Assembly (NCBI GenBank): GCA_019454045.1
Contig: SKCR01023374.1
Span: forward strand, 1-64,000
Direction: 5' to 3'
Source of the DNA: Zanthoxylum bungeanum
Taxonomy: Eukaryota > Streptophyta > Magnoliopsida > Sapindales > Rutaceae
Length of the DNA stretch: 64,000 bases
Program-made: the position numbers and the translations under genes
In this document: positions 1 through 11,701 of the stretch, piece by piece
How positions within the stretch are numbered: position 1 is the stretch's first letter
Layout: each line of letters begins with the position of its first letter
Notes under the pieces: model-generated
What the model was told of the DNA's origin: nothing
What the model saw: the letters and a program-made list of their open reading frames with translations, nothing else
Databases searched by the model: none

Positions 1-239
1 TCATCACATCTCCACGATGTATGATCCGAATGAATCAGATGAATATCGAAGTACATATCTGGATCGTTGATGTGACCATTAATTCTTTAGCCTGCGCTGC
101 AGCCTAGCTCAGCTGCTAACAGAACTATATCTAATCTAATTAGATTTTTATCGACCCAGAAGGCTTCTATTGCTGCCTCAGCTGCATCAATAACCCACAT
201 TTATTGTTTATTCGGTAACAATTGGCACTTATCCAATTT

Positions 240-1700
240 GGGTTCTAGTTTGGTATTATCCAAACATATGCCTAACATTCCCAAATTATCAGGAATGTGA
301 AACCCGGTTTAAGTCCCGTTCATATCTAATATGAAATCTGTCAAACAGATTTTATGGAACCTTATTCAAAATAAGTTCTGCACTATTAATGCTTATCTGT
401 TGAAGGAAATGGTAGCTCAGAGCGACTCATGATTAACCTTATCATGTCCAACAAAATTCGGTTACTCAGTTCAGACACACCATCAAATTGACGTGTTCCG
501 GGAGGAGTCCTCTTTGAAATAATACTTTACTCTTTCAAGTATATGAGAAAATTATTGCTTAATTATTTTCCATTACGGTCTTACCGTGACAGTTTAATAC
601 TTTAGCCAATCTATTTGTCTATTTCGTATCGAAACTATAAAAGTTTCCGATTTGTGTTTCAATAGAAACACATAACCATAACGCGATGCCACATCCGTAA
701 TGGTCATGAAATATTCATATCCATATCTAGCCTAGCTAGACATGGGCCCACTTGCTTCACTATGAACTAGAGCTAACAGATCGGTGGCATTTGCACTTTT
801 ACCAAGTAAAGGTGTTATAGGCACATTGCCAATAAACTAGATTCGTAGACTTTATTTGAATGGAATCAAATCAGTCTGAGTACCCACTCTTCAAAAGTGT
901 GGATATACTAGTCTTGTTTAATTGTGTCCCAGACTACAATGCCACATTTAAGTTTCTTCTGATCAAATCAGTTTGAGCTATTTGGTTGTCATGTTTATGT
1001 TTGAGATTTATTTATATTCAAAATATAAATTATGTTATTCACATCTAATGTGTTTATCTCAATATCATCTTTATATAATAAAACACTTTAGTGTTCTAGA
1101 ATATAAAGGTTCACCCGTAGCGGGTTAAACACTGATATAGAGATAATGTATCTAGTCAAACTAGTTACATTATAACAATTTCCAAATTTAGGTACACACC
1201 CGAGGGTAGTTCCTAAAATTAGGCATCTACGGTTAAAACAGCGACTTTCGTCCCGTTTCCAATTCGCAGATTAATCTCAATTGAGGTCAGTATCCTGCTC
1301 ATAGCAGATTCTGAACATCAGTATATATTTATGTACCACACTAAGTATTTAAAATCCAATTTTAATACTAGTAATGAACATAATTATGACAAACATATTT
1401 GAAGTCAGAGCCTTGCTCGTCTTCAATTCCTTCATGTCTGCTTTGTCCAAACGGTAGTCACGCTTCCGCGATCCCGTTTGCCATAATTTAGGCAGACATT
1501 TTGGGATATGTCATTTATCTTCCAGAAGACTATAATGATTTTGCCTTTGCCCTTTTCAACACTCTAGAAGCCTTTGGCCAAGCCTTGGCCTTCTAGAATA
1601 TCGAAGTAAGGTGCGCCTTTGCGCTACTTGCCTATTGCAAACTTTGACTTTATCTCATTGAGAATAGTCATCAACTCTCCAAGAGTTATTATTGAAATTT
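240..1700 (-). pseudogene. Degenerate copia gag zinc-knuckle to integrase region of element A
   Basis: Broken minus-strand translation shows, in order from high to low coordinates: a lysine-rich gag tail near 1640-1540, a possible zinc knuckle and protease remnant, a GAG-pre-integrase trace containing LGH near 930, LLALVHSEASGP near 770, YFMTITDVASRYGYVFL near 715-665, the PPGT.Q.DGVSE region near 510, LLDMIRLIMSRSELPF near 450-410, and a tail with NTKLEP near 245. This is the copia order of protease, integrase, then RT. Stops and frameshifts occur every few dozen codons. The first Asp of the integrase DDE triad is replaced in HSEASGP (usually HTDVCGP or HSDVCGP). Confidence 0.78.
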
Positions 1701-4297
1701 GGTACTTCTAAAATCTAAGTATAGATTTATGAAGATCCTTCAATTTCATTATCATACTTTAAGGATCTAATCCTTAGTTCTGATTCAGAAATTAAGGAGT
1801 CTACTACGACAAGCTTAATGGATTTAGCACTTAAGTTATCATTACATGAATCTTCCAAAGATCATGCTCTACTAATTGCTTAACTCCGGGCTTAGGCCTA
1901 ATAAGTTATTTTATCAAATAAAGTAACTTATTAGTTTCCAGGACCATCCTGAAATTTTATTCCCAATTTGAAAATTAAACCATTTAAATACATTTTCCCT
2001 AGGATTATATTTTAAATGTCAATCTTTCAATTTTATCTTGATTCTAATAGTCCAACTATTTAATCAACGATTTAGGTACTATTTTTTATAATGATTACAA
2101 TAGACCAACTATTTAATCAACTATAATTTAATTGTTTGAATATAGTCCAACTATTTTAAAACAACAATTTAAATATTAGTCCAACTAACATTTAATTTAT
2201 TTGACGAATGATATTTGTTTGAGCGCGTATGGCAAGTAATTAAACAAATATTGCAAATTCAATTCTTGCCTCCCACTATTTTTCGACGAGCCTCTAATCC
2301 TCTGTCGAGTACTCGGGAAACCGTGTTTCCTAGCGGGCTAGGATCCCGTTAAATATCACACAATCTTGACTTTGGCCAACAAATTGTATGATAATTAACT
2401 AGGTAGATCTCTAAGATCAATTGGATCAAATCCAATTCCTAGATCCAGTAGGGGGAAATCCAAGTCCGAAACATATATCTTATATATGCCAATATATCCA
2501 ATATATTACCTAACATTTTTCCTCTGAATCAACTAAGCCTTGGTTTTGGCACAACAAACTTAGTGATCCCAGTTAAGCGCGACCCATTGACCATGGAAAG
2601 CTTCGTAATCAATGTCGATGGACAAGAAGTGGTATTGACTTTGGCCAACAAACCACAACTTGGGCAAGACACTGATATGGAACAAAGCTCTCGTGATTCA
2701 AACACATCCTCGATGGACAAAGGCATTGACTTTGGCTAACAAGCCAATGCCAGTCTCGGATCTTGAGTAAGAATCACTCAATGGAAGGAAAAACGCTGAA
2801 TATTTTGCGAGGGTTTTTCGAGTGTAAATTGGCAACCAATTATTATCTTTGTTAAGGTCTCATCATCATACACCCTTAAACATGCATTCTAAACACATAA
2901 TAAAGCGCATATGAATAAATAATAATGATATGCAGATGGATACTTTACACATTGATCCTAGATCAAATCTCTCCCTTTCTCTCTCCCGCTAGCACAAGTA
3001 TTTACTTCTACCCATTACACTACACTTCTAAAGAAACCTCATTTACATTGAGGGGAATAGGTGAGAAGAGAATACAAAGAATAAGGAGGTAATAAGGCTG
3101 GACACGCAGGTCCAATTAATAAATTCCAAATTTATTACAACATTTCTAAAATTGCCCCACCCATCTAATATCCATCTGATATACATTATTCATGCATCGC
3201 AACCATGTATTCACACAAGCATGTTATCAATCAACTAATCAAATTAATTAATCTGATAATTAGTGACCATCCAATGTTCAAACAACGATTTGATTTTGCG
3301 CGAGTCAAACTCGTTTTTGCGAATAAGTACTTAAAGTACGAATTCTCGAATTAAATTAAACTCCAAAATTAAATCCAATTCAATTTGTATTTAATACTAA
3401 TTAACTATTTAATTCCAAATTAAATATACACTTTATTAACGAACCTATACGACTTAAATTCCAAATTTAATCATTACAGGTCTCAAAGCCCGATTAACGT
3501 CCAACGTCATTCAATTAAAGTCCAATGGGCTTTTAATTAATTCTTAAGGCGTGGAATTTTGGTCAACTCGGGTCGAAACCAATAACCAAAGTCCAATCCG
3601 GCAGTTACCCCATAAGCCTAGAAATCAATTTAGGCCCATTAGGCCGAATTAAACTTTAAAGGTCCATTACTCGCATTTGGGCTTTATGGAAGCGGTTTTG
3701 GGCCGAATTGGATCCAACCAATTTTACCTAACCCAACTTAGTACAACCAAGCCCAATAAGCCCAATAACAACTTTCAAAGTCCAATTTCCAAAATTAGGC
3801 CCAAATAATTAAATTACCAAATTCCAAATTCCTAATTTAATTACCTAAAGTGTATAACATAATAATTACCCAATTAACATTTCCAAACACCCAATTAGAC
3901 TAATTAATCATGCTCAATTACATCAATTAGTGTCCAACACATTTTGATCAAAAAATCAAACCCAATCATGCTTATTACTCTCGGCAATGGAGGGATTTTC
4001 ATATCAATTCCGAATTCAATCCAATCAAATCCAAATTAACATTAAATCCACATTTCCAATTGATTCAAGTCATCCAATGATCAAAAATAAAAAAATCACC
4101 AGATCAATTAGGGTATGACATTCGGCCAACATAAAATTTGGGGAAAAAAATGTTCCAAACATAATTTCATCAAATTGATCAAATCAACCCTCAATTAACC
4201 ATGTATTAAGCATACCCAAACATCCAATTTATTCAAATCATGCTCAAATACAATTTACACAAATTTTAAGTCCTAATCAATTTCATGCTTTCCAATC
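1701..4297 (-). other. Leader and eroded 5' gag of element A
   Basis: AT-rich sequence between the PBS and the recognisable gag tail. I see no convincing reading frame. The 15-mer GACTTTGGCCAACAA occurs at 2368 and 2638 and with one change at 2728. Around 2050-2190 the phrase TCCAACTATTTAATCAAC recurs several times. The 3500-3800 stretch repeats short words such as GGCCCA and TCCAAT. These look like local duplications in a decaying leader. Confidence 0.45.
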
Positions 4298-4309
4298 GCT
4301 CTGATACCA
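4298..4309 (-). promoter_or_regulatory. Primer-binding site of element A
   Basis: The minus strand reads TGGTATCAGAGC, complementary to the 3' end of plant initiator Met tRNA, the usual primer of plant copia elements. One base separates it from the LTR end at 4311. This fixes the element as minus-strand and 4311-6320 as its 5' LTR. Confidence 0.9.
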
Positions 4310-4310
4310 T

Positions 4311-6320
4311 TGTTGGAGTTTCTACGTCACGAGGATCGAATACAAAGTAAGAAATAACATGTGAACACATATGAGGGAGTTGCGGAATACTCACATCGAT
4401 CGGTTGAGCGACGCGGCAATAATAAAAATGTTTTATGCCTCCTTACTGCTCACGGTAGTGAGCTACTGTTGGGCTCCATTTCCGGCCATCAATCTTCAAG
4501 AATCCAAGCTCCAAGCTTCGTCAAATGATTCCCGGCTCATGGGTGGACTTCCCTATCACCTTCGCATGATCCCGGAGTGTGCTAGCACTCTTGATTTTGC
4601 AACAAAATCAAACTTAGCTTCCTTCATTTTTGTTTCTGCCCAGTAAAACAGAAGAAGAAATGGGGTGAGAGAGAGAGAGGGAATTTCTTGGCTCCAACCG
4701 TGAGAAGGAAGAGAGAGATAAAGGAAAAATGTGTAATTGATTTTTGGTAATTGAATTTCACAAATCATATATCATTTTTGGCTTTAAAAAGTCAAACCAT
4801 TAAAGCCATAAATTCTAACCACACACATCAAGTCACATCACTCAATCAATCAATCAATTGTCACATCACTCGAAGTGACATGATTTGACAATTGATGTGA
4901 CTATCGATTTGACGCTTGATTTGACTTGCGTGCCGCACTCGAATTCAAAATGCGAATGCGCTCGCAAACAATCCCGGGCTCGGGTTCGATAATTCCAAAT
5001 TAACGAATTTTTCGTTGCGACGTAATTAAATTATTACGCCTAGCAAAGTCACTATTCACGTCGCTAACGAATTAATTCTAAATTAATTCGTTCGCCCGAA
5101 TTAAAATCTAATTTTAATTCCGCGTCGAAATCCAATTTCGTTTAATATATCGAATATATTAATTATCGATTAATTCCAAATTAATCGCTATCTCTCTTTA
5201 ATTGATATTTATCCCAGATAAAATATTTCCTCAATTAATCCTAGATTAATTTTCTCTCTTCTAATTATTCCCAGATTAATTAAAAGTGCGAGTCATACGT
5301 CATCGGTGAATCTTCGGGAAGCGACCCATGAGATCCCTGGATATGTTGGCAGTAAATACAATTGTCGGACTATCTGAACACGTAAGTACCTAGTATTACG
5401 TTTGTACCAATTTACAAGACAAGGTTGGCTTCTAACAAAGGGCCACGCCTTCCCAATTCTCCATAAATATCCTTACATGAATAAGGATCTATATCAGGCG
5501 TAGTATACGTAGTATTGTGTATTTCGATCACATGCAAGGCCTGGGGCTGGTACAATGTCTGCCCCGTACGAAGCATATATTGGATAACGAGCAACTAGTC
5601 TCTTTAATATCGGATAATCATGACCAAGTCATATTATCCTGACGGTTGCAACCTTTTTAGAGAACCAGTTCCGTATCCCTACGCGATCATCAACTCCATA
5701 TGACTGGAGTGATACTTCCGTCTTGACATCACACCCAACACACTACGATTCTTGATATACCCAGAAGTGGCGTACACAGAAACCGGTTAAAGCCCTGGAT
5801 GACTGAAACCAAAGTATATTGATTGTCGTAAGTATTAGCGGTGCAAGTCTCAGGTTAAGACCAAATACACCTACCCTGATTTCGGACTTCCATAGACACA
5901 TAGTCATACTACCAATGGAATTCCGAGGGGTTCTATCCAGAGCGAAGCTGTTTCCCGTACCATCGGTAAACACAGCCTCCTATTACACTTGCATGAGTAT
6001 CCTATACCCAAATATATGAGAACTATGCCATTATGCCCTCACAACGCGCACAAGTGTAATACTAGTCTTTTACGTACTTATCGATGTCCAATCTCGATAA
6101 TACTCTGACTAAAGATATTTAATGATTTATCCTTCGTGGATGATACTGTCTCATATCATTCTCAATCTAGGAACAAATCATAAGGACCTCCTATCATTTA
6201 TACATCTAGGTGATCTAATCACAATGATAAGAGTGCAATCTCCGTTGTCACATAGTTAATTTGTACAACAACACCATGATCTGTACAAATAGTGACGCTA
6301 TAGGTCATAATTGTCCAACA
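4311..6320 (-). repeat. 5' LTR of element A (about 2.0 kb)
   Basis: On the plus strand the block begins TGTTGGAG and ends TCCAACA, giving a TG...CA LTR with short inverted termini. The inner edge is set by the PBS and the outer edge by the start of the inverted copy at 6321. It contains only chance short ORFs. Positions 5864 down to 4311 match 6321-7901 in inverted orientation at roughly 85-90% by eye. Confidence 0.8.
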
Positions 6321-7901
6321 ATTTGGTCTTAACATGAGACTTGCACCGCTAATACTTGCGACAATCAATATACTTTGGTTTTGGTCGTCCAGGGCTTTAA
6401 CAGGTTATGTGTACGCCTCTTCTGGGTATATTGAGAATCGTAGTGTATTGGGTGTGATGTCGAGATGGAAGTATCACTCCAGTCATAGTGGAGATGATGA
6501 TCACGTAGGATACGGAACTGGTTCTCTTTTGTACTGCAGTCATCGGGATAATATGACTAGGTCATGATTATCGGATTATAGAGACTAGTTACCAGAGTTC
6601 CGATATGTGCTTCGTATGGGGCAGACACATTTCTAGCCCTAGGCCTTGCATGTGACATCCGATGCTGGATCGAAATACGCAATACTACGTATACTACGCC
6701 TGATATAGATCAAATATTCCAGTAAGGATATTTCTGGAGAATTGGGTAGGCATGGCGCTTTGCTAGAAGCCAACCTTGTCTTGTAAATCGGTAAAAATGT
6801 AGTACTAGGTACGTATGTGTTCGGATAGTCCGATGACCAGATTTACTACCAACATATCCGGGGATCTCATTGGTCACTTCCGAAGATTCACCGATGACGT
6901 ATGACTCGCACTTTATTAATCTGGGATTAATTATAAGAGAGAGAAAATTAATCTGGGATTAATTACAGAGATATTTTATTTGGGATAAAATATTAATTAA
7001 AGAGAGAGAACGATTAATTTGGAATTAATCGATAAAATAATATATTCGATATATTATACGAAATTGGATTTCGACGCGGAATTAAATTTATTTAATTCGG
7101 GCAAACGAGTTAATTTAGAATTAATTCGTTAGCGATGTGAATAGTGATTTTGCTAGGCATAATTATTTAATTACGTCGCAATGGAAAAATCGTTAATTTG
7201 GAATTAGCGAACCCGAGCCCAGGAGTGTTTGCGGACGCACTCGTATTTCGAATTCAAGTGCGGCCCGCAAGTCACATCAAACGTCAAATCACTAGTCACA
7301 TCAAGCGTCAAATCACTTGTCACTTTGAGTGATGTGATGTCTAGTCACTTTTGTAGTGAATAGTGATGGGAGTGGTTGTCGGTTTTAAAGCCTTTGACTT
7401 TTGGAAATTTGTAAATGGTTTTTGTATTTGATTTTTGGAAAATCAAAATATAATATACACTTAACACATTTTTCCTCTCTCCTCTCCACACATATCACGG
7501 TTTTGGAAACCCGTTTTCCCTCCTCCCTCTCTCGGCTTTGAGGCCAAAATTCTTCTTTCTCATTTTCTTGGCAAGGCCAAAATTTACAATGATGAAGATG
7601 GTGATTTTTGTGGAAAAAATTACCAAGTGCTAGCACACAAAAGAGGACATACAAAGGTGATAGGGAATCTTTTTCATGAGCATGGAATCCTCAAATAAAG
7701 CATGGAGCTTGGTGGATCACCATGACCGAAAATTGGAGGACAAAAATGGAGCATGACCGTGAGTTCAAAGAGCTTGATTTTTGTTGTTCTTGGCGTCGCA
7801 AAAGCCGTTCAATGTGAGTATGATTCCGCCATATTTCATTGTAGTATTCACACATGTTTCATTGCTTGAATTGATCCTTGGGACTTAATAGAAACCCAAC
7901 A
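6321..7901 (+). repeat. 5'-truncated LTR of the element A family, inverted relative to the 4311-6320 LTR
   Basis: Starts ATTTGGTCTTAAC and ends ACCCAACA. It aligns with the reverse complement of 5864-4311 throughout, for example the shared block around GATTCACCGATGACGTATGACTCGC (two pieces, near 6885-6910 and 5290-5315). The first about 457 bases of the LTR are missing and its left edge is exactly the outer edge of element A. The simplest reading is that A inserted into this LTR; the missing part would then lie left of A, outside the window. Confidence 0.78.
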
Positions 7902-8527
7902 AAGAAAGCCCTGGTTCATGTGATGATCTATAATTGATAATCTTGATTAGAATATGGACTAAAGAATATATATATATATATATATCAGAATAAAACTAAT
8001 TGTTCTTATTCAAGTAAGTGTTATCGCCCTGAGGCGTATCGTACTTATATCATGACGAAATATATACTTACGAGTTGATACGAGACCCTTAGGGTGGCCT
8101 CTAACACGCTAAGATGAAACTGGATGAAATAAAATTGATTGGGGAAGTTTTCATTTGTGCGTCACAATGCGATCACACCTTGATGAATCCAGTGATCGAC
8201 TCTGCATTCATATCGCGACGCAAAGGCTTATGCGTCGCGACGCGCATGATTCCAAAAATATTCATGTGAAAACTCCCAGTATGCTTCGCAACGCGAGACG
8301 TTCGACATCGCAATACAAAGCCAAAAATCAGGGCATAACTTCAATTTTTCGTGCCCAACTTGCTCAACATTCTTCCCACAACTTCATACTAAAATTTCTA
8401 CTCATTCATTCTTAAACTTCAAAGTAAATACTTTCTAAACTAACACTCATTAATCCACTTAACTCTTTAATCTCAAAGCCCCAATTAAATAAACACTTAA
8501 GGTTTCAAATTTTTTGGTCCTTTTTAA
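7902..8527. other. Unassigned spacer with a short TA microsatellite
   Basis: Between the inverted LTR and element B. It holds a (TA)n run at 7967-7985 and a stretch with several GCGTCGC/GCGACGC words (8215-8300). An 86-codon open frame at 8155-8415 resembles no family I know. No gene or element boundary is recognised. Confidence 0.4.
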
Positions 8528-10937
8528 TGATGGAGTTGGTGCTTGGAGTGCCAATTGGATTTGCATATTTTATTATTTACTAATAAAATAACTACATTTT
8601 TCATTTCATACCTCATTAATGGTATTGTCATTATGCGTATTAGATTGATGTATAGATATACTAAGAATAACATCGACCTTAGAATAGTTTTGACACTAGG
8701 TGTAAACTATTCTTAAAGTAAATATTCCTAGTCGTTGGTTTTGGAATACGGTCGAATTCTTATAACCTAGAAGACTAGCACATGTCGTATATTGGAATTG
8801 GTGTTCCTATGGTTTAACGTGATGTACCATGAGTTTTGGAAACTCATATAGACATGTGGGTATTCGTTGAAGCGAATACTGAATTACTCATAGGTGATTC
8901 CTAATAGTTGGAAGTACACACCACCGTCAATAGGAATCTCCTAGAGTCGAGTAACATATGTAATCCTTTGACTATAGGATAGCATTGATTTTTTGTGAGA
9001 TCCTCCACACTTTGATGCCATGTATGTCAGAAACCTTTCATGGTCTGGCATCTAGATATTCGTTGGGTGTGGACCGATGCACTCAGTAATCAAGTGCGAA
9101 GCAAGATAGGATCTGTCGGCCCGTATGTGTACCATAAAGGGTTTAGGTATCCATGTGATTAAAGTCACGATTCTTAAATCTTTGGCCAAAGTCGACACCT
9201 AGGGTGGATCGCATCAGTTATGAAGAATCGTGGACATGTCGACTTGAGTTGTATGTTTCGAAAACTTGACGGTATATTCAATGTTTCCTACGCACAACTC
9301 GGATAGCCTACGACGGATGGATTGTTAAACATATGTGATGACCTCGACTTGTATAGTTCAGAAAGGTCGTTCGTGTTCTTCACGAATTCGGAGGTGGACG
9401 AATTGCATACATATTAGCTAGGCTTATATGATGAACGTGTCTGAACTTAGAGAGTCCCAATATGAAGTGTACTCGTTGAGCACTTGGGTAGTCGATTATT
9501 TTTTTTATAAAAGATAATATTCAATGTTATAATAATCAACTATGATAATCAAGTGTTATTGGATAACATTGATTATTTACTTTGACCTAATTGGATTAAT
9601 TCAATAATTACACAAGGTTTAATTGTAGAATCATATTTATCTCTACCATTTGAGGATATTATGGTAATTGAAAGTATGTAATAATAGGTGGTTTTGGCTT
9701 GATTTAATTGGATTTAATCAAGGTGGCAAACATTTAACTAATCCATTTCCTAATCATTGGCTTGATTTAATTGGATTAAATTAAAGTGGGAGACAATGGA
9801 GATTAGTCACACCTAATTATACATATTTGGACGAATTAGATTAAGCCCACTTAAAAGTTGATTACAACTTTTATTAATTAAAAATTGCCTAAGTTTTGCT
9901 ATAAATAACAAGATTTAGGAAGGTTTTAATTACAAGAAAATTAATAAGCATAAGCAAATTCTTGAGAGATTAGCCTAAGTTAGAGAAGTGTTTAGAGAAG
10001 CTTGTGAGGTCACTACAACATTTCATCTAGGAGAAATCAAGATTGGATCTTGAAGTGAAGCTTGGAAGGATTGGAAACAAGATTGGATCTTGAAGTCAAG
10101 CTTGCACACCTTGGAGGTTCTCCAATAATTTCAAGAAAGGAGAGGTAGATTGGATCTTACATCAAGCTTACTAGGTAAAGTTTGATCTTCTCATAAGCTA
10201 TGTTTATTTATGTATTAGATGCATGATCACCAAACTTAATGTTGAATAAGGCTAATCAATTGTGTTAGGATACTTTAGAAGTATAAACACACATGCTTAT
10301 AATTTAGGTCAAAGATGTTCATGTTGGACATGGAACAATTAATAAGAGTTTGGAACTCTATATTAAAGCTTAGAGCTATGGCTACCATTCTAGAATCACT
10401 TGACCACCTTTGGGTGACCTAGAATTGTTCATAAGACATTTCTAATTGGGATTCTAAAATGATTTGTGTATTGGATTCAAAATTTACGCAAATACGTATT
10501 TAGAATAAATTTATGTTTTTGTAAAAATATTTGATATTTTGAAAAACTTGATTTTTATTCTATAACATGTATAATATTGGTTTTGAAATTTAAAATTAAT
10601 TTTGGGTGTTTTTGAAGTGTTTAGGGAAGACCGGAAGTAATTAGGGTAAAATACCCTAATTTCTTCAGCTCTCTGGAAAATTTTCAGAGAGCTGAAACTT
10701 TGATGAAAACAAACAAAAAAAGGGGCAATCTGCTACTGCCCGGCGATTTTGTTTTGCTTCATTCTGGAGCTTCCGGACTCCGATTCAGTCCCGATTTTTT
10801 CCTATACACTCGTAATGGAATATAGTATTTCATTAAATAATTTAAAATTACACCCATACTTGATTTCCATGGGTTAGACCCATTTTCGCTGCCCGAGGCA
10901 CCGATCCGACCGTAGGGGTTCCACAACTGCCCCAACA
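8528..10937 (+). repeat. 5' LTR of element B (2.4 kb)
   Basis: Begins TGATGGAGTTGGTGC and ends CCCCAACA, with the PBS three bases downstream. The opening matches the C-family LTR start (TGTTGGGGTTGGTGC). Hairpins at 8829-8847, 8860-8879, 8896-8938 and 9385-9404 occupy the same order and offsets as in the C, D and F LTRs but with changed arm sequences. It carries no ORF of note. Confidence 0.85.
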
Positions 10938-10940
10938 GAA

Positions 10941-10952
10941 TGGTATCAGAGC
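10941..10952 (+). promoter_or_regulatory. Primer-binding site of element B
   Basis: TGGTATCAGAGC, initiator Met tRNA type, three bases (GAA) after the LTR end. Confidence 0.9.
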
Positions 10953-11160
10953 AAATGCTTAACCACACAACACATGTTTTGAATCTATACCATAGTAATT
11001 TTAATTTAATTATGCATAAGACATATTGGATATGTATTGCATGTTCTAAATTAAAACTTTGACCTAATTAAATTAATGATTTGATTGTCATAAATCTCCC
11101 GTGATCAGGTGATTACTTTTAAGTAATAGTATTAATAATATTGGAGTATTATTGGATGGC

Positions 11161-11177
11161 CCGTCTTGTCAATACGG
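11161..11177 (+). promoter_or_regulatory. Conserved 17-nt leader motif (copy in B)
   Basis: CCGTCTTGTCAATACGG, 220 nt downstream of the PBS start. Identical 17-mers occur in the leaders of C (16227) and F (39921). The motif is nearly palindromic: CCGT pairs with ACGG and TTG with CAA. A role in RNA dimerisation or packaging is inference. Confidence 0.6.
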
Positions 11178-11204
11178 AGATGAATGGGTTCTTACTACTT
11201 ATAT

Positions 11205-11505
11205 CAAATACCGTCATTAGTGTGAAGGTACAACTGCTTGGAACTTAGGTCGCTCCGGTAAAATATTGGATGTAGCGTGATGAGTTAACATAGTCACCCA
11301 ATATCGTCATTAGTGTGAGGGTGTACATACGAAGCTCATTAGTGCATATTGAAAAATACACACCTAGAACACGTCTTAATCCAATATCGTCATTAGTGTG
11401 AGGATAAGAAACAGTTTAGGACCAAAATAGAAGTCACATGAAGTGATTGACCTTGGAGGTCTACCTAATCAGTTTACAAAAGCCAATATCATCATTAGTG
11501 TGAGG
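11205..11505 (+). repeat. Leader motif repeated four times in element B
   Basis: Variants of ATATCGTCATTAGTGTGAGG start near 11209, 11301, 11381 and 11483, about 80-100 bases apart. The DNA between them is less alike. They lie between PBS and gag. C and F leaders have a comparable twice-repeated phrase, GTGCCTCTGCTGTGAG. Confidence 0.7.
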
Positions 11506-11701
11506 CTGAGTAAATGTCATGGAATTCACTTCCCACTATGAAACTTTGATAGTCAAATTTCTATTTTTCCGTTAAGGGAGATTACAGAATTACGTTAAGT
11601 AATGGGAGGGCACTAATAGATTTAAAATTCCATAATCAATTAGTGTTATCACTTTTGAAATGAAAATTGTTCTACTACTACTCAAAAATATTTTCTTGTA
11701 G

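Larger units (their letters stand above)
1..6320 (-). mobile_element. Element A: decayed Ty1/copia retrotransposon, 5' part, truncated by window edge
   Basis: Read on the minus strand, an LTR (6320 down to 4311) is followed by an initiator-Met type primer-binding site, a long AT-rich leader, gag/zinc-knuckle traces and a copia integrase that runs off position 1. No frame stays open, so this is an old copy. Reverse transcriptase, RNase H and the second LTR must lie left of the window. The element sits next to an inverted LTR of its own family (6321-7901), which suggests insertion into a related LTR. Copia assignment rests on the integrase motifs; lineage was not determined. Confidence 0.8.
4311..7901. 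repeat. Large inverted repeat: two head-to-head LTR arms of about 1.55 kb, 0.46-kb spacer
   Basis: Arms are about 4311-5864 and 6321-7901; the spacer is the unique first part of the element A LTR. If transcribed through, the RNA could form a hairpin more than 1.5 kb long with some 10-15% mismatches. See findings. Confidence 0.78.

Noticed and set aside
4371..4646. 91-codon ORF near the LTR of A
   Set aside because: Inside the LTR, not conserved in the inverted arm.
7385..7654. 89-codon minus ORF with a hydrophobic start
   Set aside because: Lies in the inverted LTR copy; the equivalent frame in the other arm differs.
8155..8415. 86-codon ORF rich in Arg, His and Ser
   Set aside because: No recognisable family, no clear promoter or splice context; left as unassigned spacer.
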